NCBI GenBank assembly: GCA_028281025.1 | Contig: JANQKR010000016.1 | Span: forward strand, 62,001 to 126,000 | Length of the DNA: 64,000 nt | Direction of reading: 5' to 3' | DNA from: Croceivirga sp. | GTDB lineage: Bacteria > Bacteroidota > Bacteroidia > Flavobacteriales > Flavobacteriaceae | Notes under the pieces: generated by a model | The model's database searches: none | What the model was told of the DNA's origin: nothing | Seen by the model: the letters and a program-made list of their open reading frames with translations, nothing else | Shown: piece after piece, positions 7,096 to 16,472 of the stretch | Layout of the letters: every line of letters starts with the position of its first letter | Position numbering within the stretch: position 1 is the stretch's first letter | Translations under genes and position numbers: made by a program

Positions 7096-7731
7096 TTAAT
7101 TGCCATCCAGGGCATAGGCATAGGAAAACCCCTCAAATTCATCAAAGGTGATTTGATAGCTGGATTTCCTTCCCTGATAGTGGATCTCTGCCGTAGTCCC
7201 CAAGTCCCCTAGTTTAAAATCGTTTACCATAATGTGGTTTAAGAAACTGAGCCCTGGCTGTGCATAAATTTTATAAAGTGCTTCCTTGGCGCACCAAACC
7301 TGGGTCAGTTTAAGAATCAATGCCTCTGCGTTGGCAACCGTTCTATATTCATGTAAGGGTGTAAATTTATGGGCTATCCTCAGGATTTTCTCCCGCTGTT
7401 TTTCAATATCTATCCCAACTTTATTGGAGGTACTTACAATGATTCCCGTAAAGTTATGGGAATGCGATATGGAGATATGGGTGCCATCCATTAAAAAGGG
7501 CTTCCCAAATTCATTGTAAAATAGATGCTTCCCCTCATACCCCGCCAAACCCAACAAATGCCTTATGCTTAAAAATGCCCTTCGGTGCATTTCCGACTTC
7601 ATATCCTTTAATCGATCCTGGCAACGTTGGCTGAGTTCTATACCGGTGGCCAGTTCATTTTCCTTTTCGGTAACCTTCCAAACAAAGGATTTTATATGCT
7701 CTGAAACTGTTATGGTTTTGTGAAGTGGCAC
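7096..7731 (-). CDS. 4'-phosphopantetheinyl transferase, Sfp type
   Basis: 211 residues. The transferase signature is present: VGIDIEKQREKILRIAHKF in the first half and WCAKEALYKIY about 50 residues later, supplying the metal-binding Asp/Glu and the conserved Lys. The enzyme moves the phosphopantetheine arm of CoA onto a Ser of acyl or peptidyl carrier proteins. The start is a GTG at 7731 (MPLHKTITV...), matching the MPLxKTI start common in flavobacterial relatives. The TAA stop is the TTA copy created by the MITE at its right border, so insertion left the protein intact. It is divergent from ahcY. Confidence 0.9.
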   Translation of the reverse strand: MPLHKTITVSEHIKSFVWKVTEKENELATGIELSQRCQDRLKDMKSEMHRRAFLSIRHLLGLAGYEGKHLFYNEFGKPFLMDGTHISISHSHNFTGIIVSTSNKVGIDIEKQREKILRIAHKFTPLHEYRTVANAEALILKLTQVWCAKEALYKIYAQPGLSFLNHIMVNDFKLGDLGTTAEIHYQGRKSSYQITFDEFEGFSYAYALDGN

Positions 7732-7753
7732 AGCTAATAGTAAGGTGAATTTG

Positions 7754-7761
7754 TATCTTTG
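7754..7761 (+). promoter_or_regulatory. Bacteroidota -7 box upstream of ahcY
   Basis: TATCTTTG fits TAnnTTTG and lies 38 bases before the ahcY ATG. No clear TTG is seen at the -33 position. The leader is too short for a SAH or SAM riboswitch. Confidence 0.5.
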
Positions 7762-7799
7762 CAGCCGAAAATTGCTATAAATAATTCAAATACACAATT

Positions 7800-9116
7800 A
7801 TGAGCACCAAAACTGTAGCATATGTTCCTTTTAAAGTGAAAGACATTTCATTGGCAGATTGGGGAAGAAAGGAAATTGAATTGGCCGAGGCGGAAATGCC
7901 CGGATTGATGGCCTTACGTGAAGAGTACAAGGACGAGCAACCTTTAAAAGGGGCCCGTATAGCAGGATGTCTCCATATGACCATCCAGACGGCCGTACTC
8001 ATTGAAACCCTTGTGGAACTTGGTGCTGATGTTACCTGGAGTTCCTGTAATATTTTCTCTACCCAGGATCATGCCGCCGCCGCTATTGCCGCTGCCGGGA
8101 TACCTGTCTATGCCTGGAAAGGTATGAACGAAGAGGAATTTGACTGGTGCATAGAACAGACCTTGTTCTTTGGGGAAGAAAGACAGCCATTGAATATGAT
8201 TTTGGATGATGGTGGGGATTTGACCAATATGGTATTGGACAAATATCCTGAGTTGACCAGCGCAATCAAAGGACTGTCCGAAGAAACCACCACTGGTGTG
8301 CACCGTTTGTACGATCGTGTGAAAAATGGAACACTGCCCATGCCCGCGATCAATGTAAATGACTCGGTGACCAAATCCAAGTTTGACAACAAATATGGTT
8401 GTAAGGAGAGTGCAGTTGATGCCATCCGTAGGGCTACGGATACCATGTTGGCCGGGAAACGGGTGGTTGTTGCAGGGTATGGTGATGTTGGAAAAGGAAC
8501 CGCTGCCTCTTTTAGAGGTGCAGGGGCCATCGTTACCGTAACTGAAATTGATCCCATCTGTGCTTTGCAGGCCTGTATGGATGGTTATGAAGTGAAAAAG
8601 CTGGAAAGTGTTGTTCAAAATGCGGATGTGGTCATTACTGCAACAGGAAACAAGGACATTATCCGGGAAGAACATTTCCGGGCATTAAAGGACAAGGCCA
8701 TTGTATGTAATATTGGACATTTTGACAATGAAATTGATATGGCTTGGTTAAATGGGGACTATGGACATACCAAAGATGAAATCAAGCCCCAGGTAGATAA
8801 GTATACTGTTGATGGTAAGGACATTGTGATTTTGGCTGAAGGTCGATTGGTAAACCTTGGTTGCGCTACGGGCCACCCAAGTTTTGTGATGAGCAATTCC
8901 TTTACCAACCAAACCTTGGCACAAATCGAATTGTGGAACAACAGTGAAAACTACAACAACGAGGTATATATGCTCCCTAAGCATTTGGATGAAAAAGTGG
9001 CAAAATTGCATTTGGCCAGATTGGGTGCCGAACTCACAGAATTGAAGAAAGATCAAGCCGATTATATTGGGGTAACCGTGGAAGGACCCTATAAACCGGA
9101 GTATTATAGATATTGA
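7800..9116 (+). CDS. ahcY: Adenosylhomocysteinase
   Basis: 438 residues, the normal length. The enzyme hydrolyses S-adenosylhomocysteine to adenosine and homocysteine with bound NAD. Family stretches are clear: [18 protein letters not shown] near residue 80, the substrate-site Lys/Asp region [13 protein letters not shown], the NAD-binding loop [22 protein letters not shown] near 220-240, and the C-terminal [14 protein letters not shown]...PYKPEYYRY tail. Cytoplasmic. Single-gene transcript: own -7 box at 7754-7761 and a strong terminator at 9139-9166. Confidence 0.98.
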   Translation: MSTKTVAYVPFKVKDISLADWGRKEIELAEAEMPGLMALREEYKDEQPLKGARIAGCLHMTIQTAVLIETLVELGADVTWSSCNIFSTQDHAAAAIAAAGIPVYAWKGMNEEEFDWCIEQTLFFGEERQPLNMILDDGGDLTNMVLDKYPELTSAIKGLSEETTTGVHRLYDRVKNGTLPMPAINVNDSVTKSKFDNKYGCKESAVDAIRRATDTMLAGKRVVVAGYGDVGKGTAASFRGAGAIVTVTEIDPICALQACMDGYEVKKLESVVQNADVVITATGNKDIIREEHFRALKDKAIVCNIGHFDNEIDMAWLNGDYGHTKDEIKPQVDKYTVDGKDIVILAEGRLVNLGCATGHPSFVMSNSFTNQTLAQIELWNNSENYNNEVYMLPKHLDEKVAKLHLARLGAELTELKKDQADYIGVTVEGPYKPEYYRY

Positions 9117-9138
9117 TCTTCCGCATAGCCTTAACAAG

Positions 9139-9166
9139 AACCCCCGATTGCTCGGGGGTTTTTTTT
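9139..9166 (+). terminator. Rho-independent terminator of ahcY
   Basis: GC-rich stem AACCCCCGA/TCGGGGGTT (9139-9147 with 9152-9160) followed by eight T residues on the plus strand; 22 bases after the ahcY stop. It may also serve the convergent gene ending at 9169 weakly. Confidence 0.93.
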
Positions 9167-9168
9167 GC

Positions 9169-9753
9169 TTATTCTATTGTGGCAAGCATCCCTTCCATAT
9201 AGTAGCAACTTTTGTTTTCTTCCAGTAGTGCCAAATTCTCTTCTCTGGAATCCAGTGGGTTTATTCGGACCTCTTTCCCATTTGGTAAGTAAACAATGTA
9301 AAAGCCCTCTTCCATGGAGGAAAGTTTAATGATCTCTCCATTGGGCCGAATGGCGTTCCACGACTTTTCATCCGGTTTATAGAATAGTTCCAATTTGCTT
9401 CCCTTTTTGGGGCCTTCCAAAACCGTTAATTGGATCCGGTTTTTTGTTCCTACCATCTCAATGGTATTTCCTTCATGTTCCACAAGTTGTGTTTCCACAT
9501 CACCTTCTTTCATGGCAATGGGGTTAGACCCTGACCAAAACTCAATGACGTTGAAAATAAGGGTATCCCCTATAAAAAACAATCCATATACGGGTACGAT
9601 GTTCAGTCCCCAAAATATGAGGTTATCCAGGAACTTACTATCGGTCAGACCATCGTTCCAATCCCTAAGGTTATTAAAGGCTTGATAAGATCCAAGGCAA
9701 CTTGAACATAACAGGGTCAATGAAAGCATTACGGCAATTACAGGTTTTTTCAT
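9169..9753 (-). CDS. DUF3332 family lipoprotein
   Basis: 194 residues. The N-terminus is a lipoprotein signal with lipobox LCSSC (Cys near residue 19). It is followed by a helical region GSYQAFNNLRDWNDGLTDSKFLDNLIFWGLNIVPVYGLFFIGDTLIFNVIEFW, typical of DUF3332, which can insert in a membrane. The C-terminal half is beta-rich (LPNGKEVRINPLD). Function unknown; probably anchored in the envelope. It stands alone between ahcY (convergent) and the M61 peptidase. The 263-base stretch after it (9754-10016) holds only two short inverted repeats, at 9939-9960 and 9968-9981, and no gene that I can support. Confidence 0.82.
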   Translation of the reverse strand: MKKPVIAVMLSLTLLCSSCLGSYQAFNNLRDWNDGLTDSKFLDNLIFWGLNIVPVYGLFFIGDTLIFNVIEFWSGSNPIAMKEGDVETQLVEHEGNTIEMVGTKNRIQLTVLEGPKKGSKLELFYKPDEKSWNAIRPNGEIIKLSSMEEGFYIVYLPNGKEVRINPLDSREENLALLEENKSCYYMEGMLATIE

Positions 9754-10016
9754 AATAAAAGATGTTTACGTTAATACCCCATGAAACTACAAAAATCAAT
9801 CTTTGGACTCTCATTTGATTGCCTTGTTTTTGTGTGGTTCTTGAAAAAACAGGTGCGCACAGCCCTTTTTATGGAGGAACGCTTAAAAGGGTTTTTCCCA
9901 AGGGCACGCTGAGCTACCCTAGTTGTTAAGTTGAATTGGTTGACTAGGTTTTAAGTCAACACCATTGGCGCATTATAGCGCTTAACAAAATATGTTCTGA
10001 ACCCGTACTACTTTTC

Positions 10017-11912
10017 TTAGCGCTTCAACCAGGCGTTCCTAAGCGCTTTCTGTCCCTGGGAGGCCCCTGGATTTTCCATTAAGGTATTCGCTTTGGTATA
10101 CGAAGGTGTGGTGGTCGTTTTTATCACCACTTCCTCAGCTTCACGCATAAGGACCACTTCTATTTCTTTACCAGGTTGCCAGGTAAAAACCTCGCCAAAG
10201 ATTTGATTGGCGTTGGCCAAGCTCACTTCCACCCCGTTAATGGACTTGAACACATCATTGGGTTGGGCACCATTGTCATTCCAGAAACTATTGTTGGTTA
10301 CCAAGTCATTGAACTTTATGGCGCCTTTTTCAGGGTCGGCACCAACAATTAGGTTTCCTGCATTTTGGATATAGTTTGTTTCTACTTCGGCTTCAGCAAA
10401 ATAAAGTCCCACTTTTTCAAAAAAAGCATCATAATCAATGGGATCGGTCCCTACTACATGGGTATTCAAAAACTCCCCTATCGCTGGGTAGGTCATTCCT
10501 GTGATCTCTTGGATCAAATCGTCATCAACAAAGGGCCTATTTTTGCCATAGGTATTGGACAGTTCCTTCATTAGGGTCAACAGGCTTCTATTACCATCAC
10601 TGTTTTCACGCATTAAAATATCCAAACACATTCCTATAAGCGCACCCTTCATATAAACATTGGTATAGTTTTCCTTATAAGGACTTTTCAAGACATTCTC
10701 ACTCATTTGCGTAAAGCTCATGGTATCGTCATAATTGGAGCGTGACGCATTTATTTTTTGTGTGGTCCTGGAATAATACTCTTCTTTATCGATCAAGCCC
10801 TCATACACCTGGAAATGCTGTGCAAAATATTCGGTAACGCCTTCGTAGAGCCATAGATGCTTACTAAAGGTTGGCGCATTGTAGTCAAAATAGTGTACAT
10901 CCTCAGAATGTACGGACAAAGGGGTTACAATATGGAAAAACTCGTGTGCCACAATATCTATCATGGATTCTGCGAAGGCTTCAGGTTCCATTTGCTCCGG
11001 TAGAACCACCACTGTGGAGGAATGATGTTCCAAAGCCCCAAAACCTTTTGGGGAATCTTCTTTCGCCGTATCGGATAAATAAAGCAGAATATCATAACGA
11101 GGGGTACTGTTTAAATCGCCCAGGTATTTTTTTTGGGCCAACATCATTTTATTTACCGTCCCTTTGATCTCGGCAGCGGTATGCACCTTATTGGGAGAAA
11201 AAACACTCAATACGATTTTAATATCCCCGACCATAAAATCTTCCACTTCCGTTTCGCCATACATCATGGGATTGTCCGTTACCTCAAAATAGCGATTGGC
11301 CAAAAAAACCGAATTCTTGGTCTTTCCATCCTCACTGGTTGAAGATTCAATTTCCTGGAGGGGGGAGGTATAGTTAAAATGTGATGGGGCAGTGATGTCT
11401 ATTTGGTAAGCGTTGTTCTTCAAAGAATCAAAATAACCTATAAACCCATGAAGATTCAACATTATCTGCTTGGGTTCAATGTTTGTTCCCGCAGGAGAAA
11501 AGGGGACTTCCTCGCCTATTCCACCCTGTACCTCCTGGTCAAAGGTATCGTTGACCCAGTACAATATTCGATCTAGTTGTTTGGCATTGGGGAACATCCA
11601 AGTATTGGTATCCACAGTGTTTACCGCCAATTCTTCCCCTTGATAATCAAAAGCTTTTATGCCTTCGATATATTTGCCAAAATCCGATACCGAATACGTT
11701 CCCTGGACTACCCTGGGCAGTCTGTATAGTACGGTATCGGTGACAAATCTTCCCGGGTCAATGGAAACCGCAACTTTATCGTCATTACTATTTACCAAAT
11801 CCAATGCTGCGATAATTGGGTTATCCGCGGCCAAATCATTGACTACATTTTTTGTGCCGCACGCGCATAGTATGCCCAAGGCAAAGACCAATAGACCAAA
11901 CTTTTTAATCAT
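10017..11912 (-). CDS. M61-family metallopeptidase with PDZ domain, lipoprotein
   Basis: The start is taken at the ATG at 11912 (MIKKFGLLVFALGILCAC), giving 631 residues with a lipoprotein signal; the longer frame to 12047 has no signal and runs into the neighbour. The zinc site HEFFH lies at about residues 323-327 with the downstream YEGVTEYF at 356-363, as in M61 glycyl aminopeptidases. An N-terminal beta-rich domain precedes it and a PDZ domain (about 545-620, NDVFKSINGVEV...PGKEIEVVLMR) closes the protein. It is likely an envelope aminopeptidase. It lies 85 bases downstream of the LytTR regulator in the same direction, so the two may be cotranscribed. Confidence 0.9.
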   Translation of the reverse strand: MIKKFGLLVFALGILCACGTKNVVNDLAADNPIIAALDLVNSNDDKVAVSIDPGRFVTDTVLYRLPRVVQGTYSVSDFGKYIEGIKAFDYQGEELAVNTVDTNTWMFPNAKQLDRILYWVNDTFDQEVQGGIGEEVPFSPAGTNIEPKQIMLNLHGFIGYFDSLKNNAYQIDITAPSHFNYTSPLQEIESSTSEDGKTKNSVFLANRYFEVTDNPMMYGETEVEDFMVGDIKIVLSVFSPNKVHTAAEIKGTVNKMMLAQKKYLGDLNSTPRYDILLYLSDTAKEDSPKGFGALEHHSSTVVVLPEQMEPEAFAESMIDIVAHEFFHIVTPLSVHSEDVHYFDYNAPTFSKHLWLYEGVTEYFAQHFQVYEGLIDKEEYYSRTTQKINASRSNYDDTMSFTQMSENVLKSPYKENYTNVYMKGALIGMCLDILMRENSDGNRSLLTLMKELSNTYGKNRPFVDDDLIQEITGMTYPAIGEFLNTHVVGTDPIDYDAFFEKVGLYFAEAEVETNYIQNAGNLIVGADPEKGAIKFNDLVTNNSFWNDNGAQPNDVFKSINGVEVSLANANQIFGEVFTWQPGKEIEVVLMREAEEVVIKTTTTPSYTKANTLMENPGASQGQKALRNAWLKR

Positions 11913-11997
11913 CAGTTGCTGTGTTAAATTGAAACCGTGGGTGAAGATATGGAGAAAACCTATCCTTTGACCAAAAGGAGAAGTGAAAATTACCGGC

Positions 11998-12753
11998 CTA
12001 CATATCCAACCAGCGCTTAAAGTTGGTCGTACGTTCCCGGGATACAATGACCTGGCTTTCTTCCTTAGGAAGAATTTTCAATAGTAAACGACTGTTGAAG
12101 TAGCTGTGTATTTCCACTACGGACTTTACAGAGACCATAAACTTTCGGTTGATTCGGAAAAAATGAATGGGATTCAGGATGTTTTCCAATTGGTCTATGG
12201 TATATTCTATGGGATAGCTTTGACCCGAATGCGTATACAGGAAGATCATGCCTTCATGGGACTTGAAATAGGCGATGTCCTCCACGTTGAACGACTTGAA
12301 CATATTGCCCACTTTGACCATAAACCGATGCTTATACTCCTTGTGGAACAATTGTTTTAGATGTTCCAGATTTTCGGCGGTACCCCGCCCATTTCGGGTA
12401 ATGTTCTTTTTGAATTTCTCAAGCGCTTTTTTAAGGTCATCCTTTACAATGGGTTTCAACAGATAATCAATTCCGTTGTACTTAAAGCCCCTAATGGCGA
12501 ACTCGTTGTACGCCGTTGTGAAAATTACGGGTGGGTGCTCTTCAAGTCCATCCAAGATATCGAAGCCGTAGCCATCGTTCAATTGAATGTCCAGGAAAAT
12601 CAAGTCCGGTTGGGCATTGTTGGAGAACCATCTGGTTCCGCTTTCCACGGAATTCAGTATGGCCTCCAAACGGATTTCAGGTGCCAGTTCGGCCACCAAC
12701 TGCCCCAAGCGTTTGGCAGCAAATTCCTCATCCTCTACAATGACCGCTTTCAT
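11998..12753 (-). CDS. LytTR-family response regulator
   Basis: 251 residues: receiver domain at 1-120 (VEDEE at the acidic pocket, phospho-acceptor Asp55 in LIFLDIQLND, Lys in LLKP) and a LytTR DNA-binding domain at about 145-250 (VKVGNMFKSFNVEDIAYFKS...FFRINRKFMVS). The pair with the preceding kinase is certain from the TGATG junction, where stop and start share one base. LytTR proteins bind paired direct repeats; a candidate pair (ACCGTT/ACCGTC, 20 bases apart at 13892 and 13912) lies in front of the kinase, between it and the divergent TonB receptor. Confidence 0.95.
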   Translation of the reverse strand: MKAVIVEDEEFAAKRLGQLVAELAPEIRLEAILNSVESGTRWFSNNAQPDLIFLDIQLNDGYGFDILDGLEEHPPVIFTTAYNEFAIRGFKYNGIDYLLKPIVKDDLKKALEKFKKNITRNGRGTAENLEHLKQLFHKEYKHRFMVKVGNMFKSFNVEDIAYFKSHEGMIFLYTHSGQSYPIEYTIDQLENILNPIHFFRINRKFMVSVKSVVEIHSYFNSRLLLKILPKEESQVIVSRERTTNFKRWLDM

Positions 12754-13838
12754 CAGGAAATCGCTTTAAGGTTCATTTTGGTAATGCTTTCATCCAACAA
12801 CGGGATGATGACTTCAAAATAATCGGTTTCCTCCCGGGCCAAAACCTGTTTGTTCGTATAAAAGGCATAGCGTCTTTTGATATTCTTGATCCCCAACTGT
12901 GTGGTCCCATTTTTTAATTCCCGCTTTTGCAGGTTGTTCTTGATGGCCAAGGCGTCATTCTGAATGGAGGAAATCACCACCTTCAACGGTTTTTCCTTGC
13001 TGTACCTATTGTGTTTCAACGCATTTTCGACCAACATCTGCAACGAAAGTGTGGGTATTACATATTTTTCGGGATTTACCTTGATCTCCAATTGTATCTG
13101 AACCGCCTGTTTATGGCGAACGTTCATCATAAAGATAAAGGAGTCCAAAAAGCCCAGTTCCTTTTGAAGGGTAACCAAATCACGTTCGCGATTGTCCAAA
13201 ATATAGCGATAGCTACTGGCCAAACGTGTTACAAAATCGGAAGCCAGGTCACGGTCCTCATACATCAATGAGGTAAGGGTATTTAGACTGTTGAACAAAA
13301 AGTGTGGACTTATCTGATTTTTCAACATGGCATATTGGGATACCATCATTTCACGTTTTAAATCTTCCATCTGACGTGTAAGTTCATCTTTCTGTTTCAT
13401 GGTAAAATAGAAGAGGTTCACAAAAATCACGGCAAAGCCCAGTAACCAAGCCCTGAGAACGTTTCCACGAAATTCCAGAACGGGATCCTCACAGACAATA
13501 CCAATGGTTTCCCTAAGGGGAAAAAGGGCCACATAATAGATTATGGCGGTCATGGGAACCAGTACCGCCATGGTCTTACCAAAAATGATGAGACTGTTTT
13601 TAAAGTTAAGCCCGCCCCGTTCCAACTGTTTATAAATCAGCCTATCGTTATATTCCCAGGCGACCATGAAAAATAAAAAAGCGGTGAGGTAGTAAAATAT
13701 GGGCGTAGGCTCAAAAAATGTCCCCTCTTCCCCTTGGCCGTGTTCCACTGAAAGTTTTATCAATAAAAAAACCACATTGACCACCATCCATCGGAACAAA
13801 AACTTACGAACCCCCTTTTTTGAAAACATCCTTTTCAT
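12753..13838 (-). CDS. LytS/YehU-type sensor histidine kinase
   Basis: 361 residues from the ATG at 13838 (a longer frame to 13859 would need TTG). Four hydrophobic segments occupy the first 140 residues with no large extracellular domain. The His_kinase region follows with the H-box ISPHFLFNSLNTL, the N-box LQMLVENALKH and a short ATPase end LGIKNIKRRYAFY. This family autophosphorylates the H-box His and signals to LytTR regulators; its partner is the next gene. The stimulus is unknown, though a membrane-embedded sensor suggests an envelope or membrane cue. It is divergent from the TonB receptor at 14075. Confidence 0.95.
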   Translation of the reverse strand: MKRMFSKKGVRKFLFRWMVVNVVFLLIKLSVEHGQGEEGTFFEPTPIFYYLTAFLFFMVAWEYNDRLIYKQLERGGLNFKNSLIIFGKTMAVLVPMTAIIYYVALFPLRETIGIVCEDPVLEFRGNVLRAWLLGFAVIFVNLFYFTMKQKDELTRQMEDLKREMMVSQYAMLKNQISPHFLFNSLNTLTSLMYEDRDLASDFVTRLASSYRYILDNRERDLVTLQKELGFLDSFIFMMNVRHKQAVQIQLEIKVNPEKYVIPTLSLQMLVENALKHNRYSKEKPLKVVISSIQNDALAIKNNLQKRELKNGTTQLGIKNIKRRYAFYTNKQVLAREETDYFEVIIPLLDESITKMNLKAIS

Positions 13839-13891
13839 TTCAACTTTAAAGATACACAAGTAACCATTCGGACCATCCCAGCTTTTTCTTT

Positions 13892-13920
13892 ACCGTTACA
13901 CTTTACACTGAACCGTCAAA
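13892..13920. promoter_or_regulatory. Candidate LytTR binding site (direct repeat)
   Basis: ACCGTTACA at 13892-13900 and ACCGTCAAA at 13912-13920 are direct repeats with a 20-base period, close to the 21-22-base period typical of LytTR operators. They lie between the LytTR two-component pair and the TonB receptor gene. Spacing is one or two bases short of the usual, so this is tentative. Confidence 0.35.
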
Positions 13921-13924
13921 TTAA

Positions 13925-13974
13925 GGACTGAATTGTAAAATGTGCCTTTAAAAGGCTTTTTGTCAGTTCAGTCC
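13925..13974. promoter_or_regulatory. Extended stem-loop in the TonB receptor 5' region
   Basis: GGACTGAATTG (13925-13935) can pair with CAGTTCAGTCC (13964-13974), 11 pairs with one G-U. Inside is a second near-palindrome, GCCTTTAAAAGGC (13944-13956). It lies 100 bases ahead of the receptor ATG at 14075, and could be an RNA leader structure or an operator. It does not match a riboswitch class I know. Confidence 0.4.
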
Positions 13975-14074
13975 ATATCCTTCCCGTTCAAAAGGAAAAA
14001 GCCCACTTGGGTCAAATTGGTGTGGTCAAGCCCAATGCAATCCACACTTTTGGTTTCAACAAAAAAAACATGCC

Positions 14075-16462
14075 ATGAAAAAAACAATTGCTATCCTAAT
14101 TATTTTAACCGTCCATTTTGGTTTTTCACAAACCGGAACCATCAAAGGGATTGTTGTGGACAAACAATCCGAAAATCCTTTGGAGGGAGCCACTGTGGAA
14201 CTTTTGAACACAGAAGTCGCCACTGGGGTAATTACGGACTTTGACGGTCGTTTTACCCTTACCGGTGTTCCACTGGGAAGACAAGCCATAAGGGTAAGTT
14301 TTATAGGGTATGAAAGTGCCACTATCCCCAATGTTGTGGTTACCACGGGCAAGGACGTTAGTGTGAACATCACCCTTTTGGAGTCCTTTAACCAGTTGGA
14401 TGAAATTGTACTTACCACTGAAACCAATAAAGACCAGCCTTTAAATAAGGCCGCCGCAGTTTCGGCCAGGCAATTTGGTATAGAGGAGGTAACCCGGTTT
14501 TCCGGCGGACGTAGTGACGTGGGGCGCTTGGCTGCCAATTTTGCCGGGGTTTCCACTCCGGATGATAGCCGGAACGATATTGTGGTCCGTGGGAATTCCC
14601 CCATAGGGCTGCTTTGGCGTGTTGAAGGTATCCCAACACCAAATCCCAACCACTTTGCTGCCTTTGGCACTACAGGAGGGCCTGTTTCTGCCATCAATCC
14701 CAATATGCTCAAAAACTCGGATTTCATCACTTCTGCCTTTCCTGCGGAATATGGGAATGCGTTGGGCGGGGTATTTGATCTTGGATTCCGAACGGGAAAT
14801 GTGGATGATTATGAATTCACGGCCCAAGCCGGGGCATTTACCGGGCTTGAGGCTACCGCAGAAGGTCCTATGGGCAAAAACAAGGGCTCCTTCCTTTTGG
14901 CCGCACGCTACTCCCTGGTAGGGCTTGTGGGCGGAGGTGCGGGAGGAGCTTCCACCGCCGTACCCAACTATGCGGATGTTTCCTTCAACCTAAATTTTGG
15001 AAAGGGAAAACTCGGAACCTTTTCGGTATTTGGGATTTTGGCCACTTCCGATATTGACTTTTTAGGGGATGAGATTGATGAGAATGACCTTTTTGCCGCC
15101 GAGGACGAGAATCTTTTCGTTGAATCCCGCTTTGGGGTCCTGGGGCTAAAACACCGTTTGGCAATTGGGAAGAATTCCTATCTAAGGACCATTATTGGGG
15201 GGTCACTGGCACAAAGTGAGATCAATGCGGACCGTTTTATCAATAAGGATACTCCGGAGGAACGGTTGCTCCCATTCTTTGATACCGATGACCGTGAGAG
15301 CAGACTTACGTTTTCCACCCTCTTTAATAGTAAGATCAGTAATAAGATTACCTTTCGTAGCGGGGTATTGCTCGAAAATTTCGGTTTGCAATCCTTGCTT
15401 CGGGATAGGGAGGAACAACCGGACAATGATGGCGATGGTGATCCCGATCTAACCACGTTCCGCGATGTGGATGAATCCTTTGTTGTGCTGCAACCCTATG
15501 TGCAGGGACGCTTTAGGATTACTGAAAAACTTGCACTCAATGCCGGATTGCACAGCCTTTACAGCGCCCTGAACGAACAGTTTGTCTTTGAGCCACGGGC
15601 AGGTCTAAAATACAATATCACCGCATCCCAAAGCCTTAGCCTGGGGTATGGCCTGCACCACCAGCCTGCACCATTGCCCCTGTTATTTATTGATGAAAAT
15701 GTAAATGGGGAAGCCGTTCAAACCAACCGTAACCTGGATTTTGTTCGCAGTGCCCATTATGTCCTGGGTTACGATGTAAAATTGGCCCCCAGTTGGAGGG
15801 GCAAGGTAGAAGTGTATTATCAGGATATCGATAATGCCGCCGTAGAGTCCTTCCCTTCCAGTTATTCTTCCCTGACCGAAGGCGCCGACTTTGTTTTTGA
15901 TAACGATCGCACCAGTTTGGTAAACGAAGGCACCGGGTTCAATCGTGGAATCGAATTCACTTTGGAAAAATTCTTTAGCAAGGGATACTATGGCCTTTTA
16001 ACGGGGTCGTTTTTTGAAAGCAGGTACGAGGGCAGTGATGGTATTGAGCGCAACACCCCTTTTAATAATGGGTATGTCGTTAATTTTTTGACCGGCCGGG
16101 AATTTAAAATTGGTGCTGCAGGACGTAACGTATTCTTTGTGGATACCCGTTTGGCCACCTCCGGGGGACAATACTTTACGCCCATTGATCTTGAAGCATC
16201 GCAACAAGCGGGTTTTGAAGTACAACAGGAGGACCTTGCCTTTAGCGAACGTTTTGACAATTATTTCCGTTGGGACGTAAAATTCGGCATTCGGTTAAAC
16301 AGCAAGACGAAAAAAAGGTCCCATCAGTTCTATGTGGATTTGCAAAATGTTACAGACAATGAGAATGTGTTTGTCAGAAGGTATAATCGATTGACGAATC
16401 AGGTGGATCAGGTAAATCAAATAGGGTTCTTCCCTGACTTTGGATACAAATTTCAATTTTAA
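14075..16462 (+). CDS. TonB-dependent outer-membrane receptor (795 aa)
   Basis: Signal peptide at residues 1-19 (ending GFSQ), a carboxypeptidase-regulatory-like beta-sandwich domain at about 20-105 (GTIKGIVVDKQSENPLEGATVELL...ITDFDGRFTLTGVPLG), a plug domain at about 110-225 and a beta barrel to the end, closing FGYKF-Q-F with a terminal Phe as outer-membrane proteins do. It imports an unknown substrate across the outer membrane using TonB energy. No SusD partner follows. The next gene starts 10 bases later, so it heads a run of SDR, DinB-like, START-like and hydrolase genes. A LytTR two-component pair is divergent upstream and may control it. Confidence 0.95.
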   Translation: MKKTIAILIILTVHFGFSQTGTIKGIVVDKQSENPLEGATVELLNTEVATGVITDFDGRFTLTGVPLGRQAIRVSFIGYESATIPNVVVTTGKDVSVNITLLESFNQLDEIVLTTETNKDQPLNKAAAVSARQFGIEEVTRFSGGRSDVGRLAANFAGVSTPDDSRNDIVVRGNSPIGLLWRVEGIPTPNPNHFAAFGTTGGPVSAINPNMLKNSDFITSAFPAEYGNALGGVFDLGFRTGNVDDYEFTAQAGAFTGLEATAEGPMGKNKGSFLLAARYSLVGLVGGGAGGASTAVPNYADVSFNLNFGKGKLGTFSVFGILATSDIDFLGDEIDENDLFAAEDENLFVESRFGVLGLKHRLAIGKNSYLRTIIGGSLAQSEINADRFINKDTPEERLLPFFDTDDRESRLTFSTLFNSKISNKITFRSGVLLENFGLQSLLRDREEQPDNDGDGDPDLTTFRDVDESFVVLQPYVQGRFRITEKLALNAGLHSLYSALNEQFVFEPRAGLKYNITASQSLSLGYGLHHQPAPLPLLFIDENVNGEAVQTNRNLDFVRSAHYVLGYDVKLAPSWRGKVEVYYQDIDNAAVESFPSSYSSLTEGADFVFDNDRTSLVNEGTGFNRGIEFTLEKFFSKGYYGLLTGSFFESRYEGSDGIERNTPFNNGYVVNFLTGREFKIGAAGRNVFFVDTRLATSGGQYFTPIDLEASQQAGFEVQQEDLAFSERFDNYFRWDVKFGIRLNSKTKKRSHQFYVDLQNVTDNENVFVRRYNRLTNQVDQVNQIGFFPDFGYKFQF

Positions 16463-16472
16463 ACCATAGGCC

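Noticed and set aside
6849-7212. Three overlapping open frames across the region between the sfp-like gene and the thiamine-binding gene
   Set aside because: They lie in or across the MITE with its inverted ends, have no family resemblance or signal, and their lengths are what chance gives.
7732-7799. SAH or SAM riboswitch upstream of ahcY
   Set aside because: The gap to the divergent gene is 68 bases and the leader after the -7 box under 40, too short for either class, and no conserved core is visible.
7944-8675. Long 243-codon antisense frame inside ahcY
   Set aside because: It is a shadow of the ahcY coding frame; composition is His/Gly-rich and unlike a protein, with no motif or promoter.
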